From assembly GCA_910575625.1 (NCBI GenBank), contig CAJTFD010000002.1, forward strand, positions 1-64,000: a stretch of 64,000 bases of DNA, given 5' to 3'. The notes under the pieces were generated by a model. That model did not search any database, was not told the DNA's origin, and saw nothing but the letters and a program-made list of their open reading frames with translations. This DNA is from Clostridia bacterium (lineage in GTDB: Bacteria; Bacillota; Clostridia; Lachnospirales; Lachnospiraceae). The first letter of the stretch is position 1; the number at the start of each line of letters is the position of its first letter. The translations under genes and the position numbers were made by a program. Positions 33,533-43,104 of this stretch are shown in pieces.

Positions 33533-35485
33533 ATGAAGAAAGAAGAATTAAAATATCTGCAGCGTCTGGCAGAATTGTATCCGACGATCGCCCAGACAGC
33601 CACAGAGATCATCAACTTACAGTCGATCCTGAATCTGCCGAAAGGGACAGAGCATTTCTTGACGGACTTGCACGGAGAGTATGAAGCCTTCTCCCATGTG
33701 CTCAAGAATGGTTCCGGGGCCATACGCCGGAAGATCGATGATGTATTCGGCCATACCTTGAGCACGGCGGATAAGAAAGGGATCGCCACATTGATCTATT
33801 ATCCCCGGGAGAAGATGGATCTGGTGAAAAAAGAAGAGGATGATATGGAGAACTGGTATAAGATCACCTTATACCGTCTGATCGAGATCTGTAAGACGGT
33901 GGCGTCCAAATATACCCGCTCCAAGGTACGCAAAGCTCTCCCCAGCCAGTTTGCCTATGTGATCGAGGAGCTGATCACAGAGAAAAAAGAGGTGCTGGAC
34001 AAGGGGGATTATTACGATTCCATCGTGACCACGATCATCCATATCCGTAAAGCGGAGGATTTTATCATCGCCATGGCAGAGCTGATCCAGCGTCTGGTCA
34101 TCGACCATCTCCATGTGCTGGGGGATATCTATGACCGGGGGCCTGCGCCGCATTTTATCATGGATAAGCTGATGAGCTATCATTCCCTGGATATCCAGTG
34201 GGGGAACCATGACATTGTGTGGATGGGCGCGGCGGCCGGGCAGCGCTCCTGTATCGCCAACATCGTGCGCATCAGCGCCCGGTATGGAAATCTGGATATC
34301 CTGGAGGACGGATACGGGATCAATCTGCTGCCGCTTGCCACCTTTTCCATGGCCACATACAGGGAGGACCCCTGTGCCTGCTTTAAGATCAAAGGTTCCG
34401 GAACGGAGAACCAGGAGGAGGCCAAGTTAAATATGCAGATGCACAAAGCCATCTCCGTCATCCAGTTCAAGCTGGAAGGCCAGCTGATCGCGCGGCGGCC
34501 TTCCTTCCAGATGGAGGACCGCCGTCTGCTCCATAAGATTGACTACGAAAAGGGCACGATCACGCTGCGGGGAAAAGAATACCCGCTCCTGGATAAGAAT
34601 TTCCCCACGATCGACCCGAAAGATCCCTACGCGCTGTCGCCGGAGGAGGAAGAGGTGATGGAACGTCTCCAGTCCGCTTTCATAAAATGTGAGAAGATGC
34701 AGCAGCACATGATGCTGCTCTTGAAAAAGGGCAGTCTGTATAAAGTCTTCAACGGCAACCTGATGTACCACGGCTGTGTCCCTTTAAATGAAAACGGAAG
34801 CTTAAAGGAAGTCCGGGTCTATGACCGGACGTATAAAGGGAAAGCCTTGTATGACGCGCTGGAAGTGTATGTGCGCAAAGCCTTTTTTGCCCAGGATCCG
34901 GAGGAGAAGAAGAAAGGTGAGGATATCATGTGGTATATCTGGTGCGGCCCGAATTCGCCCCTATTTGGAAAGGATAAGATGGCGACCTGGGAGCGGTACT
35001 TCCTGACGGAGAAGGAGACCCACAAGGAGATGAAGAATCCTTATTACCGGCTGCTGGAGGATGAGGCCGTGATGGACGGGATCTTGGAGGAATTTGGCCT
35101 GCATGGAAAAGATGTGCATATCATCAACGGACATGTGCCGGTGCATCATGCGTCCGGGGAGAGCCCGATCAAATGCGGGGGCAAGGTGCTGGTCATCGAC
35201 GGCGGATTTTCCAGGGCTTATCAGAAAGAGACCGGGATCGCCGGCTATACCCTGATCTACAATTCCTACGGGCTCATGCTCTCCGCCCATGAACCTTTTA
35301 CCACAACGGAGGCGGCTGTGCGGGACGAGGCGGATATCATCTCGAACCGGGTGGCTGTGGAGCTGACCCAGAGGCGGAAGCTGGTGGGGGATACGGATAC
35401 AGGAAATGACCTGCGGGAGCGCATCGAGGAACTGAAGCGGCTGCTGCAGGCGTATAGGGACGGTATCATCATAGAACAGTTTTAA
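33533..35485 (+). CDS. fbp: Fructose-1,6-bisphosphatase, class III
   Basis: 650 aa, close to the Bacillus class III enzyme (~670). It dephosphorylates fructose-1,6-bisphosphate in gluconeogenesis. Calcineurin-like metallophosphatase motifs: FLTDLHGEYEAFSHVL, VLGDIYDRGPAPHFIMD, WGNHDIVWMG, and INGHVPVHHASGESP near the C-terminus. The start at 33533 follows AAAGGAGGGTAGC, 13 bases after the polC stop. Confidence 0.96.
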   Translation: MKKEELKYLQRLAELYPTIAQTATEIINLQSILNLPKGTEHFLTDLHGEYEAFSHVLKNGSGAIRRKIDDVFGHTLSTADKKGIATLIYYPREKMDLVKKEEDDMENWYKITLYRLIEICKTVASKYTRSKVRKALPSQFAYVIEELITEKKEVLDKGDYYDSIVTTIIHIRKAEDFIIAMAELIQRLVIDHLHVLGDIYDRGPAPHFIMDKLMSYHSLDIQWGNHDIVWMGAAAGQRSCIANIVRISARYGNLDILEDGYGINLLPLATFSMATYREDPCACFKIKGSGTENQEEAKLNMQMHKAISVIQFKLEGQLIARRPSFQMEDRRLLHKIDYEKGTITLRGKEYPLLDKNFPTIDPKDPYALSPEEEEVMERLQSAFIKCEKMQQHMMLLLKKGSLYKVFNGNLMYHGCVPLNENGSLKEVRVYDRTYKGKALYDALEVYVRKAFFAQDPEEKKKGEDIMWYIWCGPNSPLFGKDKMATWERYFLTEKETHKEMKNPYYRLLEDEAVMDGILEEFGLHGKDVHIINGHVPVHHASGESPIKCGGKVLVIDGGFSRAYQKETGIAGYTLIYNSYGLMLSAHEPFTTTEAAVRDEADIISNRVAVELTQRRKLVGDTDTGNDLRERIEELKRLLQAYRDGIIIEQF

Positions 35486-35510
35486 AATATATTTAAGGAG
35501 GGTGATCTTT

Positions 35511-35825
35511 ATGTTGCTTGTCACAAAAGACCAGATTGGGGAACGGAAATTGGAGGAACTGGGCATCGCCAAGGGCAGTACGGTGCAGAGCGTCCATTTT
35601 GGTAAAGATTTTATGTCCGGATTGAAAACCTTGGTGGGCGGGGAGCTGACATCCTATAATGAGATGATGGCCGCTGCCCGCACGATCGCTACAAAGCGCA
35701 TGGAGGAGGATGCGGCTGCCATGGGTGCAGACGCGGTGGTGTGTGTCCGTTACGTTTCCGCTCAGGTGGCGCAGGGCGCGGCGGAGATCATGTGCTACGG
35801 CACGGCGGTGCGGTATCTGGAGTAA
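35511..35825 (+). CDS. YbjQ/UPF0145 heavy-metal-binding-domain-like protein
   Basis: 104 aa, start at 35511 behind AAGGAGGGTGATCTTT. Family pattern: a short N-terminal strand, KDFMSGLKTLVGGELTSYNEMMAAARTIATKRMEEDAAAMGADAVVCVRY, ending VMCYGTAV-like. These form small ring-shaped oligomers of unclear function. It is likely co-transcribed with fbp. Confidence 0.85.
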   Translation: MLLVTKDQIGERKLEELGIAKGSTVQSVHFGKDFMSGLKTLVGGELTSYNEMMAAARTIATKRMEEDAAAMGADAVVCVRYVSAQVAQGAAEIMCYGTAVRYLE

Positions 35826-35906
35826 GTAGTCTGCGGACGTCCTTTTTGGCTGCCTATTTCTCAAAAGGAAATGACTTTTCGGGTATCATATGGTATAATC
35901 ATCTTA

Positions 35907-36071
35907 AGAGCGTGTTTGAAGATCCATTCATGCAAACTGCATACCTCGCTTTGCGGAAGGGCTGCCCCTTATATGGCTGCTGCATCCCGCTGTGCCACAT
36001 CCTCATGCGGAACAGGTTTTCATAAATTGCGACATACAGTTGGCATAAAGCGGTTTTCAAACATACTCTAG
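35907..36071. repeat. Small interspersed repeat, copy 2
   Basis: About 165 bases, beginning AGAGCGTGTTTGAAGATCC and ending GCGGTTTTCAAACATACTCTAG. It shares both ends and the CATACAGTTGGCATAAAGCGG-type right block with the copy at 22977-23138. It fills most of the gap between the YbjQ gene and the hybrid kinase and ends about 30 bases before the kinase start. Confidence 0.75.
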
Positions 36072-36101
36072 TTTTATATAGGAAAAGGTTTATAGAAATA
36101 A

Positions 36102-38696
36102 ATGAAAGAGAACAGAAAGCGGATAAAAGAGGGCGGAGGGGGACGGGGTTTTTTACTCATCGTCCCGATCATATTGGTGTTTTGTGTGCTGGGCGGCGTA
36201 GTCTTTTCAGTTTCAAGAAAGCTCGCCACGGAAATGTCCCAGTCGGCGGTGGATAATCTGGAGGAGAGCCTGGATCTGATCAAAGGGACCGTGGAGGTGA
36301 TCATAAGAAAAGAAGCGGAATTCCAGAAACTGATGGCGAAGGAGATCGCTTCCATGGAGGATCCCTGGCAGTTTATCTATTCTTATGAAAGAGGCCAGAG
36401 TATCGTCATGCTGTCGATGATACCCGCAGGGGAGACGGAAGGGATCTCCAATACGGGGGAGAGGTTCTCGGAGGAGGGATTGGATTTTTCAGCGGGGAAG
36501 ACGGTGGATGACCTGCCGATCTCGGAGTCGTATCTAAATAGCCTGGGTACGTGGGCATATACGATGAAATGTCCGGTATCTAGGGACGGTGAAAAGATCG
36601 CCACACTGTATGTGGAATATATATTTGACTCATTTGAAAGGACACTCCCAAACAGGTTTTATAATGGCAGTGCGACCATTTATATCATGGATGGAGAGAG
36701 CGAGCGGTTTGTGTTAAAGCCGAGGGGGGCCGGGGAGCGTGAGGCAGGTCATATCAATCTGAGTGATTTTTATGAAGCGAATATCATCCAGGAACCGGAT
36801 ATCCAGGAGCACATCGCAAGCAGCATAAAGGCTGGGGAAAATGTCATGTTCTACCATGATATCCAGGAGAAGGAGTCCCTGGTCTATATGTGGGCGGTCA
36901 ATGACGGAGGGCTCTATCTCATCGGATATGTGCCGATCGAGGCGATCCAGCAGGAAGGCCGGACAGTCAACCAGAATATCTTTATCGTGGTGATCGTTAT
37001 GCTCGTGGCATTTGTGAGCTGCTGCACGCTGTATCTCATCAACAAGCGGCAGCAGGATAAAGTCCGCCTGGAAAGAGAACAAGAACGAGAGATACATAAT
37101 AAGCAGCTGGCGGAGGCTCTGCAGACGGCCCAGATAGCCAGCAGCTCCAAGACCACATTCCTCTCCAATATGTCCCATGATATCCGTACTCCAATGAATG
37201 CGATCTTAGGATTTACCACATTATTGGCGAAGGACGCAGACGATCCTGTCAAGGTCAGGGAGTATACGAAGAAGATCACATCTTCCGGGCAGCATCTTCT
37301 GAGCCTGATCAACGATGTGCTGGATGTCTCCAAGATCGAGAGCGGGAAAGTGGCGCTCAACATGGGAAGGTTCAACCTGAACAGCATGGTCTCTTCCGTG
37401 GATACGATCATCCGTCCGGCTGCCAAAGCGAAAGGCCAGAACTTAGAGGTCATTGTGACGGGCATACGGCATGAAAACCTGATCGGGGATGAGACGAGGC
37501 TGAACCAGGTCCTGATCAATCTCCTTTCCAATGCTGTAAAATATACGCAGGAGGGCGGGGATCTGTATTTCCGGATGATCGGGCTTGCACAGCGCACCAG
37601 TCAGTATGAACATATCCAGATCGAGGTGGAGGATAACGGATATGGGATGTCGCCGGAATATCTGGAGGTGCTTTTTGACGCGTTCACCAGGGCGGAGAAC
37701 AGTACGACGAACAAGGTCCAGGGGACAGGGCTTGGCATGGCGATCACGAAGAACATCGTGGAACTGATGGGCGGGACGATCGATGTGTTGAGCGAGGTGG
37801 ATAAGGGCACTTTATTTACAGTGGACCTGGAACTGCGTATACCGGATGGGGAAGCGGATGAGGAGTTCTGGAAGAAGAACAACATCTCGCGGATCCTGGT
37901 GGTGGATGACGACGAAGACATCTGTCGGAATATCCAGATGCTCATGGAGGATACCGGCGTCCAGGTGGACACTGCCCTGTGTGGGGAAGAAGCTGTGCGT
38001 ATGGTCCAAGAGGCTTTTGAGGGGAAGACGCGTTACGAGGTGGTCTTGCTGGATCAGAAGATGCCTGGGATGAACGGCATGGAAACGGCAAAACAGATCC
38101 GGACGGTCATACCAGATCCAGTCCTGATCATCTTTTTGACAGCGTATGACTGGGATGAGATCAAGGATGAAGCGTCCGAGATCGGAGTGGATGGATTCCT
38201 GGCCAAACCGTTTTTCGTATCCGCGTTCAGGGAAAAGCTCCATGAGATCGGTTCAGAGGAGGAGACTGTGCAGGATGTGGAAGGAGAGGATGAACATATC
38301 CTGGAAGGACGGCATTTTCTTGTGGCAGAAGACAATGAGATCAACGCGGAGATCTTGGAAGAACTCTTGGATGTGGAAGGGGCGACTTGTGAGATCATGG
38401 AAAATGGTCAGTTGACGGTAGAACGTTTTGCAAAGGCGGAGCCGGGCGAGTTTGATGCGATCTTGATGGATGTACAGATGCCGGTGATGAATGGATACGA
38501 TGCAACGCGGATGATCCGGGCCATGGAACGGGAGGATGCAAAAAATATCATAATAATTGCTATGACAGCAAATGCGTTTGCTGAAGATGTCAGAGATGCC
38601 ATGGATGCTGGTATGACTGCCCATATCGCAAAACCCATCGATATGGGATTATTGAAAAAAATGGTCGAGCTATATCTATTTAAGGAAGGTGTGTAA
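36102..38696 (+). CDS. Hybrid sensor histidine kinase with two receiver domains
   Basis: 864 aa. Membrane segments at ~18-38 and ~295-318 flank a ~255-residue extracytoplasmic sensor, probably Cache-like (SESYLNSLGTWAYTMKCPVSRDGEKIATLYVEY). HisKA phosphoacceptor H359 is in NMSHDIRTPMNAILGFTTLL; the ATPase region follows (INLLSNAVKYTQEGG, VEDNGYGM, GTGLGMAITKNIVELMGG). Receiver 1 has D651 (LLDQKMPGMNG) and receiver 2 has D790 (LMDVQMPVMNGYDATRMIR). No DNA-binding output domain, so phosphorelay to an Hpt or regulator elsewhere is expected. A solute-binding lipoprotein follows after 3 bases, suggesting a shared ligand-sensing role. Confidence 0.92.
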   Translation: MKENRKRIKEGGGGRGFLLIVPIILVFCVLGGVVFSVSRKLATEMSQSAVDNLEESLDLIKGTVEVIIRKEAEFQKLMAKEIASMEDPWQFIYSYERGQSIVMLSMIPAGETEGISNTGERFSEEGLDFSAGKTVDDLPISESYLNSLGTWAYTMKCPVSRDGEKIATLYVEYIFDSFERTLPNRFYNGSATIYIMDGESERFVLKPRGAGEREAGHINLSDFYEANIIQEPDIQEHIASSIKAGENVMFYHDIQEKESLVYMWAVNDGGLYLIGYVPIEAIQQEGRTVNQNIFIVVIVMLVAFVSCCTLYLINKRQQDKVRLEREQEREIHNKQLAEALQTAQIASSSKTTFLSNMSHDIRTPMNAILGFTTLLAKDADDPVKVREYTKKITSSGQHLLSLINDVLDVSKIESGKVALNMGRFNLNSMVSSVDTIIRPAAKAKGQNLEVIVTGIRHENLIGDETRLNQVLINLLSNAVKYTQEGGDLYFRMIGLAQRTSQYEHIQIEVEDNGYGMSPEYLEVLFDAFTRAENSTTNKVQGTGLGMAITKNIVELMGGTIDVLSEVDKGTLFTVDLELRIPDGEADEEFWKKNNISRILVVDDDEDICRNIQMLMEDTGVQVDTALCGEEAVRMVQEAFEGKTRYEVVLLDQKMPGMNGMETAKQIRTVIPDPVLIIFLTAYDWDEIKDEASEIGVDGFLAKPFFVSAFREKLHEIGSEEETVQDVEGEDEHILEGRHFLVAEDNEINAEILEELLDVEGATCEIMENGQLTVERFAKAEPGEFDAILMDVQMPVMNGYDATRMIRAMEREDAKNIIIIAMTANAFAEDVRDAMDAGMTAHIAKPIDMGLLKKMVELYLFKEGV

Positions 38697-38699
38697 GAG

Positions 38700-40013
38700 A
38701 TGAAAAAGAATACGATCAAAAAAAAGGCAGCACTTTTGTTGGTTGGAATGATGGCTCTTACAGCATCTGCCTGTGGCGGAGAGAAACCGGATATCAATGA
38801 AAATCTGGCAGACAACACAGAAAAAGTGGAAAAGGTGGTCAACTTATTTGGGTCGATGGAGCGGTCCAGTCCAAATGCAAAAAATACAGCGAGGACAGCC
38901 CATGAATTGACTATGCGCATGGCAGAAAAAGAGCTGGGGTTATATGTGGAGTATCGGACGTACACAGCAGAGGACTATCAGGATAAGACATACGATGATG
39001 TGACGCTCGACAGGGCGCGCAACAATATGGATGACTTGTATCTCTTAAATCCGGATACGATCCAGACTCTTGGACGGGAGGGAAAACTGGCAGACATGTC
39101 TGGATTGGACAGCGCAAAAAATCTGCGGGAAGTTGTAAAGACAGCGAACACTGTGGATGGAAAACTGGTGGCGATCCCTCAGGAGGTGGTCGCGTACGGC
39201 CTGTTTGTAAATAAAGATATGTTCGATAGATATGAGCTGGAACTCCCCGATACACCGGAAGAATTCTTAGAGTGCTGCAGGGTCTTTAAGGAGAACGGGA
39301 TCGAGACACCGATCGGTGCAAACCGTTGGTGGCTGGAATGCTTTGTCTTGGCACAGGGCTATGCGGATATGTACAACGGGGATACCACCGAGGAGGAGAT
39401 CGCCGCGCTCAACAGCGGGGAGGCCCGGATGAGCGACTATATGCGCCCGGGTTTTGAGTTTTTAAAAGAGCTGATCGACCAGGGGTATATCGATGCCAAA
39501 AAGGCATTCGTCTCCGAGGCCATCGAGGGCGAGAAGGATGATTTCCTGGCGCAGGAGACGCCGATCGTCATGGCCTACTGGGGCGCGGCCAACACGGAGA
39601 CCGCTTACGGTGCGCCGGATTTTAATATGCAGGTGATCGGGTTCCCCAGCAGCTTGGGACAGATGCCGGTGATCTCCATGTCGGGCTATGGCGTGAGTAC
39701 AGATGCGGAAAACTTTGACGATGCGATGGACGTGATGGATGTGATACTCTCCGATGAAGCTCTCCAGGTGTACACAGAGACAAATCAGGTGATCTCACCG
39801 TCTAAAAATGTGGAGGTGGACTGCAAAGATGCGCTGAAGCCGTTAAATGACAGGATCAATGAGGACATCTATGTGTTGGGCTCCAATGCGAGTATGAATG
39901 TGGAGCAGTGGGGGAATATCTGTCTGGTCGTGCGCGATCTCTTGGATGGCGCATCGGTGGATGAGTGTATGGCCGAGTTTGATAAACTGCAGGATGAGTC
40001 ATTGGATAAATAG
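38700..40013 (+). CDS. Extracellular solute-binding lipoprotein (ABC family 1 type), orphan
   Basis: 437 aa. Lipoprotein signal with lipobox ASAC (Cys25). Family 1 solute-binding fold: VVNLFGSMERSSPNAKNTAR, PQEVVAYGLFVNKDMFDRYELELPDTPEEFLECC, PIVMAYWGAAN, MSGYGVSTDAENFDDAMD. No permease or ATPase gene follows; a terminator and the cas operon come next. With the kinase 3 bases upstream, it may present a ligand to the kinase sensor rather than feed a transporter, or serve a transporter encoded elsewhere. Confidence 0.88.
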   Translation: MKKNTIKKKAALLLVGMMALTASACGGEKPDINENLADNTEKVEKVVNLFGSMERSSPNAKNTARTAHELTMRMAEKELGLYVEYRTYTAEDYQDKTYDDVTLDRARNNMDDLYLLNPDTIQTLGREGKLADMSGLDSAKNLREVVKTANTVDGKLVAIPQEVVAYGLFVNKDMFDRYELELPDTPEEFLECCRVFKENGIETPIGANRWWLECFVLAQGYADMYNGDTTEEEIAALNSGEARMSDYMRPGFEFLKELIDQGYIDAKKAFVSEAIEGEKDDFLAQETPIVMAYWGAANTETAYGAPDFNMQVIGFPSSLGQMPVISMSGYGVSTDAENFDDAMDVMDVILSDEALQVYTETNQVISPSKNVEVDCKDALKPLNDRINEDIYVLGSNASMNVEQWGNICLVVRDLLDGASVDECMAEFDKLQDESLDK

Positions 40014-40020
40014 GAATAAG

Positions 40021-40056
40021 GAGACATTTGACTGAGAATACGTCGGATGTCTTTTT
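40021..40056 (+). terminator. Terminator after the solute-binding protein gene
   Basis: AGACAT (40022-40027) pairs with ATGTCT (40047-40052), with inner TGAC/GTCG pairing possible, and is followed by T5. It separates the kinase operon from the cas operon. Confidence 0.65.
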
Positions 40057-40060
40057 AATA

Positions 40061-40089
40061 TTGCAAAAATGGTAGAATATTGATATTAT
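40061..40089 (+). promoter_or_regulatory. Candidate promoter of the cas operon
   Basis: TTGCAA (40061-40066), a 17-base spacer and TATTAT (40084-40089), about 75 bases before the cas3 start. A second AT-rich TATATAA overlaps. Moderate match to sigma-A. Confidence 0.5.
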
Positions 40090-40164
40090 ATAAAAGAAAA
40101 GGTGATCAAAGCAGATCGGTCTTTTTTAGATCAATGTACAGTTATGATTTATTTAAGGAGGAAA

Positions 40165-42357
40165 ATGGAGAGGATTTACAAAGCACATATCAATGAACAA
40201 ACAAAAGAGATCCAGACCGTAAAAGAACATAGTGAAAACACAGCAGGACTTTGTGCGGGATTTGCGATCCCACCGTTAAAAGATATCTTATATGTGATGG
40301 GGCTGCTCCATGATCTGGGGAAATATCAAAAATCTTTCCAGAAAAGGATCGATGGTGAAAATATCAGGATAGAGCATTCCATATGTGGAGCGATGGCTGC
40401 AAAAGAGCATTATCCAGATCCATTGGGACTCATGATGGGATACTGTATCGCGGGACATCATACAGGCATACCAGACGGAGGGTTTACGAACGACACAGAA
40501 GATATGCAGACTTTATGTGGGAGGCTGGTCCGGGAGACAGAAAATTTTGATATCTACAAAGAAGAACTGTCCATCCCGACGCTTGACCAGCAGGGTTTTA
40601 TACAATTTCTTATGAAAGACTGTGGTAAAGATCTCACGCTGTTGGTGGATAAATTTGCTTTTTTAACGAGATTTTGTTTTTCTTGTCTGACCGATGCGGA
40701 TTCCCTTGATACGGCAAAATTCTGTAATGGGGATCTGGAGAGGCCGCTGCAAGTGGACTTTCAGGCATGTCTGGAGACGATAGATACCCGGCTGGCTTCT
40801 TTTGAGTGCCAGACCCGTCTGCAGAGTGCGCGTGCATGTCTCCAACAGCAGGTTTTTGAAAAAGTCCAGGAGGATGCTGAAATCTATCTTATGAACATGC
40901 CTACTGGGAGTGGAAAGACCCTGTGCAGCGCCAAGTTTGCCTTGGAGCGGGCGGTTGGACGCAAAAAACGGATCATCTATATCATTCCGTATAACAGTAT
41001 CATCGACCAGACCTCGGATGTATTTGAGAAATTGTTTGGGGAACACGCGGAGATCCTGCGCCACCAGTCTACGTTTTCTTACGAAGATGCAGAGGACCGC
41101 GATGAGGACTACCGCAGAGCGGCAAAGAATGCGACAGAAAACTGGGATGCGCCGTTTATCATCACCACGGCTGTCCAATTCTTTCAATCTATCTACGGCA
41201 ATAAACGCGGAAAACTTCGCAAACTCCACAATATGGCGGACAGTGTCTTGATCTTCGATGAGGCGCATATGATGCCGCTTGAGTATCTCCAGCCATGTCT
41301 GCGCGCGATCGCATTCATCACCAGATATCTGAACAGTGAGGCAGTCTTTTTGACCGCGACCATGCCGGATTTTCCGAGATTGATCGAGCAATATGCGCTC
41401 CCGGACAGCAAGATCTGTCAGCTGATCACAGACACTTCTCTGTTTGCGGAGTTTAAAAAGTGCACATATCAGTTTCTGGGAGAGACGGGTGTGGAAGGTT
41501 TACTTACAAAAGCGAAAGAGTACCCATCCAGTCTTTTTATCGTCAATAAGCGTGCCGTGGCAAGACAGCTCTATCAGGCATGTACAGGAAAGAAATATCA
41601 TCTTTCCACATACATGACGGCTTATGACCGAAAACGTGTGATCAGCGAGATCAGACGGGAACTCAGGGGATTGGAAGAAGATTTTCCTGATCCCCAGCAT
41701 GTACCAGAGGACAGGCGGATCACCATCATATCCACATCGCTGATCGAAGCGGGGGTGGATCTGGATGTGTATACGGTGTTCCGTGAATTGGCGGGGCTGG
41801 ATAATATCTTACAGGCGGGGGGACGGTGCAACCGGGAAGGAAAGAGATCGGATGCGGATGTGTATATATTTGAGATGGAGAGTGAGAGGAACATGCCGTC
41901 TTTGGATGAACGCGGCAGCATCGTCAAAGGGATGTTGAAAAAATATCGGGATATCTCTTGTCAGGAGAGTATCACGGAATATTATGACCGGTTCTATGCC
42001 ATGAAGAAAGAGGAGATCCAGATGCATACGATCACACGGGATCATAAAAATATCCAGTCTATCCCGTTCCGGGAGTATGCAGAAAAATTTGAACTGATCG
42101 ATCAAAAAACAGTTTCCATTGTGGTGCCGGAAGATGAGAAAAGCTGCAAAATGATAGAGACACTCCGGTATACAGGTGCGGGGATGGGCAGAGAACTCCA
42201 ATCATATGTATGTTCTATACATCCGTGGGAGCTGGACGACCTGATCCGGCAGCATGTGGTGGAAGACTTTGGGAAGGGTATCCACTGTCTGATGAACCCG
42301 GATTATTATGATAGGGATACGGGGATCTTGTTTGAGGCAAAGGACTATTGGATCTGA
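40165..42357 (+). CDS. cas3: CRISPR-associated helicase/nuclease Cas3 (type I-C)
   Basis: 730 aa from the ATG at 40165 (AAGGAGG with a 4-base gap). The N-terminal HD nuclease has H22 and the HD pair H49-D50 in LLHDLGKYQ, plus further His in AGHHTGIPDGG. Superfamily 2 helicase: Walker A MPTGSGKT (245-252), DEAH box at D365, TATMPDFPRL, STSLIEAGVDLD and motif VI QAGGRCNREG. Recruited by Cascade after target recognition, it unwinds and degrades DNA. All catalytic motifs look intact, so there is no sign of an inactivated effector despite self-matching spacers. Confidence 0.96.
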   Translation: MERIYKAHINEQTKEIQTVKEHSENTAGLCAGFAIPPLKDILYVMGLLHDLGKYQKSFQKRIDGENIRIEHSICGAMAAKEHYPDPLGLMMGYCIAGHHTGIPDGGFTNDTEDMQTLCGRLVRETENFDIYKEELSIPTLDQQGFIQFLMKDCGKDLTLLVDKFAFLTRFCFSCLTDADSLDTAKFCNGDLERPLQVDFQACLETIDTRLASFECQTRLQSARACLQQQVFEKVQEDAEIYLMNMPTGSGKTLCSAKFALERAVGRKKRIIYIIPYNSIIDQTSDVFEKLFGEHAEILRHQSTFSYEDAEDRDEDYRRAAKNATENWDAPFIITTAVQFFQSIYGNKRGKLRKLHNMADSVLIFDEAHMMPLEYLQPCLRAIAFITRYLNSEAVFLTATMPDFPRLIEQYALPDSKICQLITDTSLFAEFKKCTYQFLGETGVEGLLTKAKEYPSSLFIVNKRAVARQLYQACTGKKYHLSTYMTAYDRKRVISEIRRELRGLEEDFPDPQHVPEDRRITIISTSLIEAGVDLDVYTVFRELAGLDNILQAGGRCNREGKRSDADVYIFEMESERNMPSLDERGSIVKGMLKKYRDISCQESITEYYDRFYAMKKEEIQMHTITRDHKNIQSIPFREYAEKFELIDQKTVSIVVPEDEKSCKMIETLRYTGAGMGRELQSYVCSIHPWELDDLIRQHVVEDFGKGIHCLMNPDYYDRDTGILFEAKDYWI

Positions 42358-42375
42358 AGTGAGGTGGGTAGAAAG

Positions 42376-43104
42376 ATGAGTTATGGTTTTAAGATCATCG
42401 TGGAGGGTGACTACGCATGTTTTACCAGACCGGAATTGAAAGTGGAACGTGTCAGCTATGATGTGCCTCCGCCCGGGGCATTGGAAGGGATGCTCAAGAG
42501 TATCTATTGGAAACCGGCGATCCGATATGTGATCGATCGGATCATCGTGTTCCATCCGATCGATCTTATGAATATACGGAGGAATGAAGTAAAAGATAAA
42601 GTCCTCTATAGCTCTGTGAAAAACCAGATGAATGGAAAAGGCGCGGATCCATGTATCTATACATCGGAGAGCAGGAGTCAGCGGGCCTCCATGGTATTAA
42701 AAAATGTAAGATATGGGGTTGCTTTCCATTTTGAGCTGACAGGGTTGCGAGACGAGGAGGAGAGCGACGCAGAGAACAAACATTACAACATCCTGAAGAG
42801 GAGACTTGAAAAAGGGCAGTGTTTCCGGACACCCTGTCTTGGATGCAGTGAGTTTCCGGTAAAGAAGATACAGATCGTGGATGCATTTGATGAAAACGAG
42901 ATCAGTGACCAGATCAAGGCGATGGGGGATGTGGATCTTGGATTTATGAGTTACCGCGTTTCTTTTGCAGATCAGGGGCGGCCGATCAATGGAGATTGGG
43001 AGAACCCTAAGTTTTCGGATCAGGCATCGACAATCTATTACCGGCCCCATATGGTCAATGGGGTCATAGATGTGGAGAGATACAGGGAGGGGTTAAAATG
43101 CTGA
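42376..43104 (+). CDS. cas5c: Cas5c/Cas5d, crRNA-processing endoribonuclease of type I-C
   Basis: 242 aa, start at 42376 (GAGGTGGG upstream). In type I-C the Cas5 variant replaces Cas6: it cuts the repeat hairpin and stays on the crRNA 5' handle. RAMP-like N-terminus with the conserved ACFTRPELKVERVSYDVPPPGALEGMLKSIYWKP; later CFRTPCLGCSEF and GDVDLGFMSYRVSF. It overlaps cas8c by 7 bases. The repeat in this window has a GCCC-rich stem suited to such processing. Confidence 0.95.
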   Translation: MSYGFKIIVEGDYACFTRPELKVERVSYDVPPPGALEGMLKSIYWKPAIRYVIDRIIVFHPIDLMNIRRNEVKDKVLYSSVKNQMNGKGADPCIYTSESRSQRASMVLKNVRYGVAFHFELTGLRDEEESDAENKHYNILKRRLEKGQCFRTPCLGCSEFPVKKIQIVDAFDENEISDQIKAMGDVDLGFMSYRVSFADQGRPINGDWENPKFSDQASTIYYRPHMVNGVIDVERYREGLKC

